A stretch of DNA of 64,000 nucleotides, taken from assembly GCF_001636545.1 (NCBI RefSeq), contig NZ_JFHK01000020.1:1-64000 (forward strand), written 5' to 3'. Under the pieces are notes generated by a model. That model did no database searches, was not told the DNA's origin, and saw only the letters and a list, made by a program, of their open reading frames with translations. The translations under genes were made by a program, and so were the position numbers. This stretch comes from Kosmotoga arenicorallina S304. Lineage in GTDB: Bacteria > Thermotogota > Thermotogae > Petrotogales > Kosmotogaceae. How positions within the stretch are numbered: the first letter of the stretch is position 1; each line of letters begins with the position of its first letter. Shown one piece after another: positions 33,343-42,254 of this stretch.

Positions 33343-35625
33343 TTATTTCAGTGTTATACCAAAGATGTGCATTGTGATTATGTCCGGTAGCAAAATAGTT
33401 TCTATTTCGTCGCCTTTCAATTTAAAGTGCTGTAAGTACAGTTTACAACTTATACGTTCGGTGTTTCCTGCTGAATCGTATCGGAAAGCTAATTGAAGGC
33501 TTTTTTCCCCGTATCTGGGTGTACCGCACCAATCCGATAAACCAAGCATGAAGCTTTCTTGCTGACCATCTTTATATTTCACGATGAGTTCCCCGGTGTA
33601 ATCGCCATGGTCAGAGGAACCGAGTATCCAGAGATCCGTTGCCTTGAATCCAATGTTAATACATTGCTTTTTGGTTCTTAGGTTATCCATTCCATTGTCC
33701 GAAAACAGAAATGGGATGCTTTCTAAGGTGAGCAAACCGTTATCCACAGCTTTTTTCAACTCTTCAAAGGGATAGCTTGCGCCTGTGATGCCTTCAATAT
33801 TGTCAAAGTTTCCTTCTCGGCGATGATTTGAATCCACAACACCATTGTTATTATAAAGTGGAGAAAGCTCAAGGAGAAAATATCCATTTTCTTTTCTGAT
33901 TTCCAGTGATTGGCAGGGAAGCTTATCCTGGAAGGTTTCTCCTGTTTTTATGGCCTTTCCTGGCAAGATAGAGCAGTTACCGCTGGATATGCCTTGAAAT
34001 GTCTCGTTGCTGTTGTTTATTATTACAGTTTGATCTAAATTATCGAAGTAAATACCTATAACGCCGGGAATAAAAGCTAAGGTGTCAATGGCAACTGTTC
34101 CATTTGAAGGGTTTAGCCCAAAGCTAAATCTTTCTTCTTTTGCAGTTCCCATTATAAGACCAAGGTTGTATAAACCGTAGTAATCCATATTCAGATCATG
34201 TTTGACTTTTTCTTTTCCGTATCTGATGCTAACGGAAACTTCTTTTGAATAATGATCGGGAATTACTGCAAAGACTCGATAGAGCACCTCTGGAAGCAAC
34301 AGATTCCCCTTGAGGGCAGTAACGCCCTTACAACGAACCAAAGCCCCTCCTGATGCGATGTTAGTGTTTTCAATATCCGCCTCTGAAAGGCCAAGGTTAA
34401 GCTTTTCAGCTTCCAGAAAAATAGCAGGGGTCAGCAATACCATTTTTTCATCAAAGAGCTTCTGGTATTTCTCAGGAAGAGTCTTAACGGCCTGTAAACC
34501 AAGCAGCGCTGAAATGGTTGATTCAGCCCCAGAATTGAGATTTCTATGGGTTATCTCAAGCCCGTCATATCCCTGTCCATTTGGACCGATCATAGGTGAT
34601 CTCAAGATATTCAATCCGTTAAACCACGATCCCAGGAATAGGGTGTAGTAGGCATATATCTCTTTTCCAGTTACTTCGTATAACCTTGCTGCTGAATTTA
34701 TAAAGACCTCTGCAGCGTATGCTATTTGTGGAAATCTTCTTATGCTTTTCGCTATTGAGTATAATGGCCCCGCGGACAAAATCAATGGGAAAACCTTTTC
34801 GGCAGACTTTTCAGCACGTTCAAGATAAATCGTTTTAGCTGTCGCCTTGTAAGCTTCAACCAGTGCCTCAATCTGTCTTGAACCCCAACCGTGCCAGTTG
34901 AATTCTTCTTTTCCCTCATCAGAGAGCCCGAGTAATTCGCCATGAGGAGTATCAAGAGAAAGGAAGATCCCTTCTGCCAGGGTGTTGATTGTTTCCAGAA
35001 CTTCCTTTTCGGGAATGGATTTATACAGCTCACAGGCTCCAAGAAGCATTACTGAGCTCATGTCAGTGTATCCTTTTAGCAGGTTATTTTCAATCTGACT
35101 CTTTAGAACGTTAAAAACCTTTTTTGACTTTTTAGCAAGTTCACCGGAAAACTCCGGGTCAATATCTGAATACACATTTGCCCCAAGAGAGAGAGCCCAA
35201 AAAGCCCTTGCTGCCCACCAATTGGCACCAGCCCTTGAAGTGGGGCCGTTTTTATTTATAGTTCCGTTTTCAAAGACGAAATTGTAAAAGTCCCCATCGG
35301 TTCTCTGGAACTTAAAGAGGAAGCTCAGAGCTTCTTTTGCGCGGTTGTTTGCAAAACTATCTTCGGGATTTGCTTCAAGCTGCCTTAAATAAAAAATTGC
35401 AACTCTAGCTACATCATCCACACATGTAACACCCTCACCCACGGCGTCAACGTATTTATAAGATCCGTCAGGTTGAAGGTTGCTGTAGATCCAGTAACCA
35501 ATAGCTGTTTCTTCCTCTATCTTGAATTCGGATCTCAAGAATTCAAGATGACCTACTTCCAATTCAAGGGAAAAAATCACGCTGCTTAACAATATCACCA
35601 CAATGAATAAAAATGCTTTTTTCAT
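33343..35625 (-). CDS. Exported (alpha/alpha)-toroid glycosidase-like protein
   Basis: 760 residues from the ATG at 35625 (AAAGGTGAGG site). The signal peptide is MKKAFLFIVVILLSSVIFS. Residues about 30-390 show repeated helical hairpins and motifs such as GEGVTCVDDVARVAIFYLR, FQRTDGDFYNF, ANWWAARAFWALSLGA and ITHRNLNSGAESTISALLGLQ. These fit a six-hairpin carbohydrate-active fold. The C-terminal part from about 400 is beta-rich, with a segment like carbohydrate-binding modules (FKATDLWILGSSDHGDYTGELIVKYKDG). It lies behind a terminator from the upstream exported gene, so expression may be lower. With the GH130/ABC genes it is probably part of a glycan-degradation locus. The precise activity is unknown. 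Confidence 0.7.
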   Translation of the reverse strand: MKKAFLFIVVILLSSVIFSLELEVGHLEFLRSEFKIEEETAIGYWIYSNLQPDGSYKYVDAVGEGVTCVDDVARVAIFYLRQLEANPEDSFANNRAKEALSFLFKFQRTDGDFYNFVFENGTINKNGPTSRAGANWWAARAFWALSLGANVYSDIDPEFSGELAKKSKKVFNVLKSQIENNLLKGYTDMSSVMLLGACELYKSIPEKEVLETINTLAEGIFLSLDTPHGELLGLSDEGKEEFNWHGWGSRQIEALVEAYKATAKTIYLERAEKSAEKVFPLILSAGPLYSIAKSIRRFPQIAYAAEVFINSAARLYEVTGKEIYAYYTLFLGSWFNGLNILRSPMIGPNGQGYDGLEITHRNLNSGAESTISALLGLQAVKTLPEKYQKLFDEKMVLLTPAIFLEAEKLNLGLSEADIENTNIASGGALVRCKGVTALKGNLLLPEVLYRVFAVIPDHYSKEVSVSIRYGKEKVKHDLNMDYYGLYNLGLIMGTAKEERFSFGLNPSNGTVAIDTLAFIPGVIGIYFDNLDQTVIINNSNETFQGISSGNCSILPGKAIKTGETFQDKLPCQSLEIRKENGYFLLELSPLYNNNGVVDSNHRREGNFDNIEGITGASYPFEELKKAVDNGLLTLESIPFLFSDNGMDNLRTKKQCINIGFKATDLWILGSSDHGDYTGELIVKYKDGQQESFMLGLSDWCGTPRYGEKSLQLAFRYDSAGNTERISCKLYLQHFKLKGDEIETILLPDIITMHIFGITLK

Positions 35626-35639
35626 AAACCTCACCTTTG

Positions 35640-35668
35640 AAAAACGGGGGCACCAAAAGTGCCCCCGT
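35640..35668 (-). terminator. Rho-independent terminator between the two exported proteins
   Basis: On the minus strand CGGGGGCAC-TTTTG-GTGCCCCCG, a 9-bp stem, is followed by TTTTTC. It starts 14 bp after the stop of the 35682-37010 gene and would limit transcription into the downstream glycosidase-like gene. Confidence 0.88.
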
Positions 35669-35681
35669 CAGTTGATTTTTC

Positions 35682-37010
35682 TTACTCACCAATAGATATA
35701 GACTGAATTTCAGCGGTCCTCAGTTCAAGGTATTCAATTGCATTTGGTATGCTCATGCTCTTGTAAACGTCGTAGTATAAGTTAAAGACTACTTCGTCGC
35801 CAGCCTTGAACCTGGCAGGCCATTCTTTCATTTCGGTGGTTACATTTCCCGCTGTGGATTCGTACACTTCAAATTCACCCGGTATCCACTTGAAGATACC
35901 ATCACGGAACTCCCTGCTTTCGTAGACCCATGTGTTTCCATTTACCCACTTTTCATAATTCACGTATACCATGGGTTTCACGGGATTGATTTCAGCAACG
36001 CCTATACCTTTGCTTGGTGAGTAGTTTGATCTCCAGGATTCTTCTGAGGCAAAAATGTAGGTAGCACCCCACCAAAGAGGCTTCATGGAGTCTGTTGCAG
36101 GGAATACTATGTAAGGCACACCGTTCACATTCATTATGGCATTTCTCTCAGCCCAATATTCCCGTGGTGTAATGTTGAGCTGATCAGCCCAAACCAATCT
36201 TCTGAAAACGGGGAGCATATGAACTGCATCATCAGCAAGGTCGGTGATGGGCCTTGTGATCATGTTCTGAAGTTTCATAAGGTCAGCGTAGGTTTTGAAC
36301 ATGAAGCGATTGGTACAAATCACATCACCTGTTTTGAATATGCTGGTTACTATTGTCTGTTCTAAGCCAACAAAGGGTGCACAGTCCAGCTTGCTCACTA
36401 CTGTAACCGCAACAGGGCCAGCTGGTAGAACCTTCATGTCAACAACTTTGAAGTCACCTGTTGTCTTTTCTTCGTGTTTTCCAAGCTCACCATCGATATA
36501 GTATGTTGAGCCTACCCAGCCAGCAACTCTGGCAATACCAATTTCATCGACTATTGTGCCTTCTACACTTTCAAACTTCTCAACTTTAACTAACCCTTTA
36601 TCGTTTACTCTGGCTTTGAATGTAAGGGTGCTAACAACAATGCCTTCGTCAGTGTTTACAGAAAGAGCAGGCTCATACTCCGGAGCTTCAATGTTGAAAT
36701 CATCGCTAACTTCCATGGTCACGCTGCCCGGGAGTAGCAGAAGTATCTCGTCGCCAGAAGAAAGCTTTCCATTGAGGTCAACATCGTCTATCTGGTAAGG
36801 GACCTCAACGCCATTTTCATCGATAAACCTTATTGAATCCCAATTTGCATCGAAATCCATTCCTACGAGATCCAGAACTTTATTCATGCTGATTTTGAAA
36901 GGTACAAGTGATTGCGTTGTTTTGTTAATAGTGATAGGGATTTCCATGGTTTCTGCCATCAGAACGGTAAACGCAAAAAGTACCAGAAGAATTACCAAAA
37001 GTTTCTTCAT
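35682..37010 (-). CDS. Exported protein, possibly DUF4861-like, under LacI control
   Basis: 442 residues with signal peptide MKKLLVILLVLFAFTVLMA. The N-terminal beta domain reads IRFIDENGVEVPYQIDDVDLNGKLSSGDEILLLL. This resembles the opening of DUF4861 proteins found in polysaccharide utilisation loci. The middle and C-terminal parts are mainly beta strands with Trp/Tyr-rich stretches (WWGATYIFASEESWRSNYSPSKGIGVAEINP) as in carbohydrate-binding proteins. The family link is tentative. The ATG has AAGGAGGGG. A LacI-type operator sits just downstream of its predicted start point at 37047-37060. The gene is divergent from lacI and its regulation is probably shared with the sugar transport operon. 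Confidence 0.68.
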   Translation of the reverse strand: MKKLLVILLVLFAFTVLMAETMEIPITINKTTQSLVPFKISMNKVLDLVGMDFDANWDSIRFIDENGVEVPYQIDDVDLNGKLSSGDEILLLLPGSVTMEVSDDFNIEAPEYEPALSVNTDEGIVVSTLTFKARVNDKGLVKVEKFESVEGTIVDEIGIARVAGWVGSTYYIDGELGKHEEKTTGDFKVVDMKVLPAGPVAVTVVSKLDCAPFVGLEQTIVTSIFKTGDVICTNRFMFKTYADLMKLQNMITRPITDLADDAVHMLPVFRRLVWADQLNITPREYWAERNAIMNVNGVPYIVFPATDSMKPLWWGATYIFASEESWRSNYSPSKGIGVAEINPVKPMVYVNYEKWVNGNTWVYESREFRDGIFKWIPGEFEVYESTAGNVTTEMKEWPARFKAGDEVVFNLYYDVYKSMSIPNAIEYLELRTAEIQSISIGE

Positions 37011-37046
37011 AATTCACCCCTCCTTGTAAAAAGTAGAGCGCAGTTA

Positions 37047-37060
37047 TGTAAGCGCTTTCA
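37047..37060 (-). promoter_or_regulatory. LacI-type operator upstream of the exported protein
   Basis: TGTAAGCGCTTTCA fits TGNAANCGNTTNCA in full. A TATAAT on the minus strand (37069-37074) places the transcription start next to it, so bound repressor would block early elongation. Confidence 0.8.
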
Positions 37061-37300
37061 CATTAGGGATTATATAAGCTGGGTTCAAAAAAACGATAAC
37101 CCGTTTCAAAGCCAATTTTAGTGATTAGAAAAAAATGGAGTTGATTATCGCTGATTTTCGCTTGTTTCCTAAAATATTCATCTTTTTGTTGTTCTTTTAG
37201 CTTGTATTTAAAAACAGCATAGAAATGCGTATTAACAATATATTTTCATATAATTCAGTTTAATCAGGTGAAAATGGTTTTAATTGTAACTCACAGAATA

Positions 37301-37329
37301 TTGTTCTGAAGAAGAAAATGTTTTATTAT
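37301..37329 (+). promoter_or_regulatory. Promoter of the lacI-ABC-GH130 operon
   Basis: TTGTTC (37301-37306), a 17-bp spacer and TATTAT (37324-37329). RNA should begin near 37336. Confidence 0.65.
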
Positions 37330-37339
37330 TCTTTTGATA

Positions 37340-37353
37340 TGTAAGCGTTTACA
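37340..37353 (+). promoter_or_regulatory. LacI-type operator upstream of lacI
   Basis: TGTAAGCGTTTACA, again TGNAANCGNTTNCA, lies about 5 bp after the predicted transcription start and before the ribosome site. This suits autorepression and control of the whole sugar operon. Confidence 0.82.
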
Positions 37354-37369
37354 CATGGGGGTGGGTAAT

Positions 37370-38356
37370 TTGAGTCCCAAAATGACCAGGCTAATTGATG
37401 TGGCAAAACTCGCAAAAGTTTCAACTGCAACAGTTTCGCGGGTGATAAACAACAATGGATACGTATCTGCAAAAGTGAGAGAAAGAGTGATGAAGGCAAT
37501 TGAGGAACTTGGTTATCAGCCTGCGAAAGCAGCAAGGTTTCTGGCCAAATCTGGGCAAAATTTTGACATTGGTGTTGTGGCGGACGATTGGGTTCTCAAA
37601 TCCATAACCACCGTTATCGATGAGTTTTACAGTATTGTATATAAAGGTATTATTGATTTTTCTAAAAATCACAGGATGAATATCCACTTGCTGGATGTAA
37701 ATTCCTGGGATGAAAATGCAGATGGTTTTTTGCTTATAGGGGGAGGTATTACCAAAGAACTGGTTAGAGAAGTTAAAAAAACCAAAAAACCTTTGGTTTT
37801 GGTTGATCAGTATCTCCCCGGACTTAAAGTAGATTATGTTGTTTCTGATGGTTACGATGGAGCAGTTTTTGCTGTTGACAAGCTTATTTCCAAAGGAATG
37901 AAGCGGATTGTTCATATTCATGGTCCTCTTTCACACTTCGGGTTTAGGGACAGGTATGACGGTTACATGGCCACAATGGAGATGCACGGGTTCATGCCAA
38001 AGTCTTATGAATTCGATGAAATCAACGATAACATGAGTACTATCGTTGACATGATGTTGAGAAGCTATGGCAAGCCTGATGCCATTTTCGGATCTAACGA
38101 CACAGCTGCCATAAGAGCCATGGAGGAATTGAAGTCAAGGGGTTTTAGGATTCCAGAAGATATTTCGGTCATTGGTTTTGATGATATCATGAGTGCTTCG
38201 CTTGTTTCGCCAAAGCTTACCACATTGAAGATATTCAAGTATGATCTGGGTTCTATTGCAGCGAGAAGGTTGTTTAACTTGCTTATGGGTGAGGAAAAGC
38301 ACCCTGTCAAAATATCTCTTTTCACTCAGTATATTGAGCGGGAAAGCACCATATAA
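37370..38356 (+). CDS. LacI family transcriptional regulator
   Basis: About 328 residues from a TTG at 37370 behind GGGGGTGGG. Starts further upstream overlap the operator. The N-terminal HTH MTRLIDVAKLAKVSTATVSRVINNNGYVSAKVRERVMKAIEELGYQPAKAARFL is canonical, including the hinge-helix region. The ligand-binding core resembles periplasmic sugar-binding proteins, with VLVDQYLPGLKVDYVVSDGYDGAVFAVDKLI and PDAIFGSNDTAAIRAMEELKSRG and ISVIGFDDI. It heads an operon with an ABC importer and two GH130 genes and has two matching operators nearby, so it is almost surely the local repressor. The effector is probably a mannoside, which is inference. Confidence 0.93.
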   Translation: MSPKMTRLIDVAKLAKVSTATVSRVINNNGYVSAKVRERVMKAIEELGYQPAKAARFLAKSGQNFDIGVVADDWVLKSITTVIDEFYSIVYKGIIDFSKNHRMNIHLLDVNSWDENADGFLLIGGGITKELVREVKKTKKPLVLVDQYLPGLKVDYVVSDGYDGAVFAVDKLISKGMKRIVHIHGPLSHFGFRDRYDGYMATMEMHGFMPKSYEFDEINDNMSTIVDMMLRSYGKPDAIFGSNDTAAIRAMEELKSRGFRIPEDISVIGFDDIMSASLVSPKLTTLKIFKYDLGSIAARRLFNLLMGEEKHPVKISLFTQYIERESTI

Positions 38357-38371
38357 AAAGGAGGGGTTTAC

Positions 38372-39622
38372 ATGAGAAAGACGCTTTTGGTTCTCTGTTT
38401 GCTTTTGATAGCTATTCTTGCCCTTGGAAAAGAAATTGTTTTCTGGACAGCGCCAAATCCTCTTCAGGAAAAATTCTGGAAACCACTCGTTGAAGAATGG
38501 AATGCCAATCATCCTGACGTTCAGATCAAATGGTCTCCCATACCGGCTTCTGGAAGCTCTGAGGAGGCAATCTTGACAGCTATTGCCGCTGGCAGCAGTC
38601 CGGACATTTGCACGAACATATTCAGTGGGTTTGCCGCTCAGCTAATAGAGGCAGACCAACTGGTGGCCCTCGAAAGTTTACCCGGGTATGCTGACCTTAT
38701 AGCAGAAAGAAAGATGGAAACTATTGTTGAAGGATGGAAATTCGGCGGAAAAAACTACGTGCTTCCCATATATTCCAACCCGATGATGTTCTGGTGGCGC
38801 AAAGACCTTCTTGAAGAACTCGGATATACAAGGGCTCCCAGAACCTATTCAGAAGTATATGAAGTCAGCGAGAAATACTCTGTCAAAAACGAGAAATTCG
38901 GTGCACTAGTAGTTCTTGGAAGAAATTGGTGGGACCGCTGGTTTGATTTCATAAACTACTACTATGCAGCGAGCGGTGGAAAGAGCTACCTGGATATTGA
39001 AAAGGCGAGAGCCACCTTTAATGACGATGCCGGGAAAAAAGTCGCCACATTTATAGACACCATGTTCAGGAATGAATGGACAGCAGTAGATCTTGGAAAT
39101 TTTCCTTTCTACTACGGCGTGGTTCTTGGAGGCATCAAAGGGCCCTGGGACCTCAATTGGGCAAAGGAACAGTTCCCGGAAGTGTACCCGAATATTCTCA
39201 TTGCTCCGCCACCTGTCCCTGATGATTATCCTGCAGATGAACCCGTGCACGTATTTGCTGATACAAAAGGACTCGTAATGTTCAAATCCTGCAAATACAA
39301 AGATGAAGCATGGGAATTCATCAAATGGGTGTTTTCGAATGTTCAGAATGACCTAAGGTGGATGGAAATAACCAATATGCCACCTGCCCGCGGAGACCTG
39401 ACCACCAATCCGATTTTTACAAGCTACATGGAGGAAAATCCATACTTCAAAGCTTTTGCTGAATATGTTCCCTATGCTATCCCACCAGCTCTGACGACTT
39501 TTACCGTTGATATTCAAGATGCGATGACTCAGTATCTTATTGAACCTATTATGTATGGAAAGAAAACGCCTGAGCAGGCCCTTAAAGAAGCTGCAAGCAA
39601 AATTAGGCGTATCTTGTTCTGA
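38372..39622 (+). CDS. ABC sugar importer, extracellular solute-binding protein
   Basis: 416 residues, family 1 solute-binding protein. Signal peptide MRKTLLVLCLLLIAILALG with no lipobox Cys. The mature start EIVFWTAPNPLQEKFWKPLVEEWNANHPDVQIKW is typical. GSSPDICTNIFSGFAAQLIEADQLVAL and YSNPMMFWWRKDLLEELGY follow, and the end carries the aromatic-rich sugar pocket. It has AAGGAGG and lies 15 bp after lacI. It partners with the two permeases downstream. No ATPase gene is in the operon, so a shared MsmK-type ATPase elsewhere must energise it. The ligand is probably a manno-oligosaccharide judging from the GH130 genes. Confidence 0.9.
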   Translation: MRKTLLVLCLLLIAILALGKEIVFWTAPNPLQEKFWKPLVEEWNANHPDVQIKWSPIPASGSSEEAILTAIAAGSSPDICTNIFSGFAAQLIEADQLVALESLPGYADLIAERKMETIVEGWKFGGKNYVLPIYSNPMMFWWRKDLLEELGYTRAPRTYSEVYEVSEKYSVKNEKFGALVVLGRNWWDRWFDFINYYYAASGGKSYLDIEKARATFNDDAGKKVATFIDTMFRNEWTAVDLGNFPFYYGVVLGGIKGPWDLNWAKEQFPEVYPNILIAPPPVPDDYPADEPVHVFADTKGLVMFKSCKYKDEAWEFIKWVFSNVQNDLRWMEITNMPPARGDLTTNPIFTSYMEENPYFKAFAEYVPYAIPPALTTFTVDIQDAMTQYLIEPIMYGKKTPEQALKEAASKIRRILF

Positions 39623-39658
39623 ACTGAACTTTAAATTTTGAATAATGGAGTGAATGCC

Positions 39659-40540
39659 ATGGGAATGAAGACACTGAAACGGCGTGAAAACATCAAAGGT
39701 TGGTCAATTTCAACTGTGTATCTTGTCTATACCGCTATTTTTTGGGGTTACCCCTTTGTTTGGCTTTTTGTGCTGGCTATGTCAAAGTGGAATTTCCTTA
39801 CGCCGAGGAGATTTACATGGTTCAACAATTTCATAAAGCTTTTTATGGATGATGAATTCTGGAGGGTTGTAATCAACACTTTCAACTTCATGCTGTACTT
39901 CATTCCCATGGTTCTTGTTTTGTCTTTGCTCTTTGCTATGGCTTTGACCAAAGTCAAATACTTCAAAACCTTTTTCATGCTTTCTTTCCTCGTAGCATAC
40001 GTGTCGTCCGGGGTGGCTTATTCTATAATCTTCTCAAAGCTATTCGCTATCAACGGGCCTCTTAATAAGCTCACCTACTCTCTCTTCGGAGTAACCATAC
40101 CCTGGTTCAGCCAACCTCAGCTTGCAATACTCTCAATATCCATGATGATTACCTGGAAATTCATAGGCTATTACGGGTTGATTCTTTATTCAGGGCTCGT
40201 CACTATTCCAAAAAACCTCTATGAGGCTGCTGAACTCGACGGAGCCAATCGCTGGGTGAAATTCTGGAAGATCACGCTTCCTTTGCTGAACCCTTCGCTG
40301 GTGATGGTATTGGTGCTTGCCATTTCATTGACCTTTGGCATTTTCACCGAACCCTACCTCATTACAGGCGGTGGCCCCATGAAGCATACATACACCTTCA
40401 TGATGATGATTTACACAAATGCCTTTCAGAAATTAAATCCTGGTTACGCATCGGCTCTTGCAATAGTAACTGCGCTGATCAGCTTTGGGTGCGTAATCTT
40501 GACGAGAAAGCTAATCGAGAGAGAGGTGAGCTATTCATGA
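39659..40540 (+). CDS. ABC sugar importer permease, MalF-like
   Basis: 293 residues from the ATG at 39659 (GGAGTGA site). A TTG frame extension of 7 codons is not used. Six hydrophobic helices are visible. The EAA loop lies at YEAAELDGANRWVKFWKITLPLL (about 199-221), the contact site for the ATPase. It overlaps the next permease by ATGA. MalF- and MalG-type permeases normally act as a heterodimer. Confidence 0.9.
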   Translation: MGMKTLKRRENIKGWSISTVYLVYTAIFWGYPFVWLFVLAMSKWNFLTPRRFTWFNNFIKLFMDDEFWRVVINTFNFMLYFIPMVLVLSLLFAMALTKVKYFKTFFMLSFLVAYVSSGVAYSIIFSKLFAINGPLNKLTYSLFGVTIPWFSQPQLAILSISMMITWKFIGYYGLILYSGLVTIPKNLYEAAELDGANRWVKFWKITLPLLNPSLVMVLVLAISLTFGIFTEPYLITGGGPMKHTYTFMMMIYTNAFQKLNPGYASALAIVTALISFGCVILTRKLIEREVSYS

Positions 40541-41355
40541 AAAGATTCTGGATGCTTTTGCTGTATATTATTCTATTTGCCGCTTCTTTGCTTTGGATAT
40601 ACCCTTATATCTGGATGTTCATGTCCTCTTTCAAACCTTCGTCAGAGATTTTCACAAAGTTTTGGCCGAGCCATTTCACAACGGAGCATTACAGCTTCAT
40701 TTTGAAATCTGCTGAAGCAATGCAAAGGCCTTTTGTCAGAGCACTTTTAAACAGTATATTCATATCGGTAACGGTGACTTTTGCTGTCATAATGACTTCT
40801 GCTTTTATCGGTTATGCTTTATCAAAAATAAATTTCAAGGGTAGAAAAACCCTTGTTAACTTCATTATTTTTCAGATGCTCTTTCCGGGGTTCATGTTCA
40901 TTGTCCCGCTGTATGTTCTAATGAGGGCACTGGGACTTTTGAACTCACTTTCAGCTGTAATCGTTCCAAGCCTCATGTCGGCTTGGGGAATATTCATGTT
41001 TACTCAATCTTACAAATCCGTCCCCAATGAATATATAGAAGCTGCTAAAATGGATGGTGCTAACGATTTTTGGGTTATATTGAGATTGATGCTCCCCCTT
41101 TCCAGGAGCACCGCTTCGATAGTTGGTATGTTCACGTTTATAGGTATTTGGGATAACTTCATGTGGCCATTGATAGTGATCAGAGACTATAATAAAATGC
41201 CGTTGTCAGTACTTCTGGCAAGTTTTAATAAAGAATACGGAAGCTATGTAGGTCCAATATTGGCGGGATCGGTTATACAGACAATACCAATGGTTCTGAT
41301 CTTTTTGATATTCAGGAAGTATTTCTTACAGGGAATATCCATGTCTTTGAAATAA
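40537..41355 (+). CDS. ABC sugar importer permease, MalG-like
   Basis: 272 residues from the ATG that overlaps the previous stop (site GAGAGGTGAG). Helices at the N-terminus and a conserved SSFKPSSEIF segment typical of the MalG group are followed by the EAA loop IEAAKMDGANDFWVILRLMLPLSRS (about 168-192). It ends in a basic tail. Together with the preceding permease it forms the membrane channel of the importer. The GH130 gene follows after 13 bp with its own AAAGGAGG site. Confidence 0.9.
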   Translation: MKRFWMLLLYIILFAASLLWIYPYIWMFMSSFKPSSEIFTKFWPSHFTTEHYSFILKSAEAMQRPFVRALLNSIFISVTVTFAVIMTSAFIGYALSKINFKGRKTLVNFIIFQMLFPGFMFIVPLYVLMRALGLLNSLSAVIVPSLMSAWGIFMFTQSYKSVPNEYIEAAKMDGANDFWVILRLMLPLSRSTASIVGMFTFIGIWDNFMWPLIVIRDYNKMPLSVLLASFNKEYGSYVGPILAGSVIQTIPMVLIFLIFRKYFLQGISMSLK

Positions 41356-41368
41356 AGGAGGCTTGAAA

Positions 41369-42250
41369 ATGAAACTACAGAGATGTGTCTTAAATCCACT
41401 GCTTTCACCGGTACCCCAGCATCATTGGGAATCAAAATATGTGTTTAACTGTGCGGTTGTCAAAAAAAATGGCCTTTTCCACATGCTTTATCGTGCACAG
41501 GGAGAAGATATGGTCTCCAGAATAGGCTACGCTGTTAGCACAGATGGCATAAACTTCAACAGAATGGAAAAGCCTGTCTTTACCCCCGGCAGCCAGTGGG
41601 AATTATACGGTGTAGAGGATCCGAGGATAACGGAAATAGACAGGAAATTCTACATGCAATACACTGCTTATTCTCCTATTGGAGTTAGAATTTCCATGGC
41701 TTCTACAACCGATTTTATACGCTGGGAACGTCATGGCGTCATCATACCTGATATAGACAATAAGGATGCGGCGCTCTTCCCTGAGAAAGTGAATGGTCGA
41801 TATGTGATGTTCCACAGAATTGAGCCGGATATGTATCTTGCATTTTCAGATGACCTTATACATTGGGAAGATTTCGTATCTATTGCCGGACCAAGAGAAG
41901 GTTACTGGGATAATCTGAAAATAGGTGTTGGAGCTCCGCCAATAAAAATCGATGAAGGCTGGTTGGTTCTTTATCATGGAGTTGAAAACACTCCAAGACC
42001 CACTTACAGGCTGGGATTTATGCTCCTTGATCTTAACGACCCGAGCAAAGTATTGAAGAGGTCTGAAGAACCGGTATTAGAACCTGAAGAAGAGTGGGAA
42101 ATATTTGGCGGTGTTCCAAATGTTGTCTTCTCTGATGCTATGGTGGAACACGAAGGGAAATATTATATATATTACGGTGCAGCAGATAACCACATAGCTC
42201 TCGCCACAATTTCAAAAGAAGAAATCATGAAGTGGGTTAGAGAGGGATGA
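41369..42250 (+). CDS. Cytoplasmic GH130 beta-mannoside phosphorylase
   Basis: 293 residues, no signal peptide. The start ATG lies 7 bp after GGAGG. A five-bladed propeller is expected. Conserved GH130 blocks are NCAVVKKNGLFHMLYRAQG and IGYAVSTDGINF. LYGVEDPRITEI holds the catalytic Asp, and LKIGVGAPPIKIDEGWLVLYHGVENTPRPTYRLGFMLLD carries the Lys and His that bind inorganic phosphate in phosphorylases. The enzyme should cleave a beta-mannoside with phosphate to mannose 1-phosphate plus a sugar. Acceptor specificity (GlcNAc, glucose or mannose) cannot be decided. It is coupled to a sugar ABC importer and to an exported paralogue. Confidence 0.9.
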   Translation: MKLQRCVLNPLLSPVPQHHWESKYVFNCAVVKKNGLFHMLYRAQGEDMVSRIGYAVSTDGINFNRMEKPVFTPGSQWELYGVEDPRITEIDRKFYMQYTAYSPIGVRISMASTTDFIRWERHGVIIPDIDNKDAALFPEKVNGRYVMFHRIEPDMYLAFSDDLIHWEDFVSIAGPREGYWDNLKIGVGAPPIKIDEGWLVLYHGVENTPRPTYRLGFMLLDLNDPSKVLKRSEEPVLEPEEEWEIFGGVPNVVFSDAMVEHEGKYYIYYGAADNHIALATISKEEIMKWVREG

Positions 42251-42254
42251 TAAT

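Noticed and set aside
37421-37921. Minus-strand frame of 166 codons opposite lacI
   Set aside because: Antisense to a canonical HTH and ligand domain, with low-complexity composition and no initiation signal.
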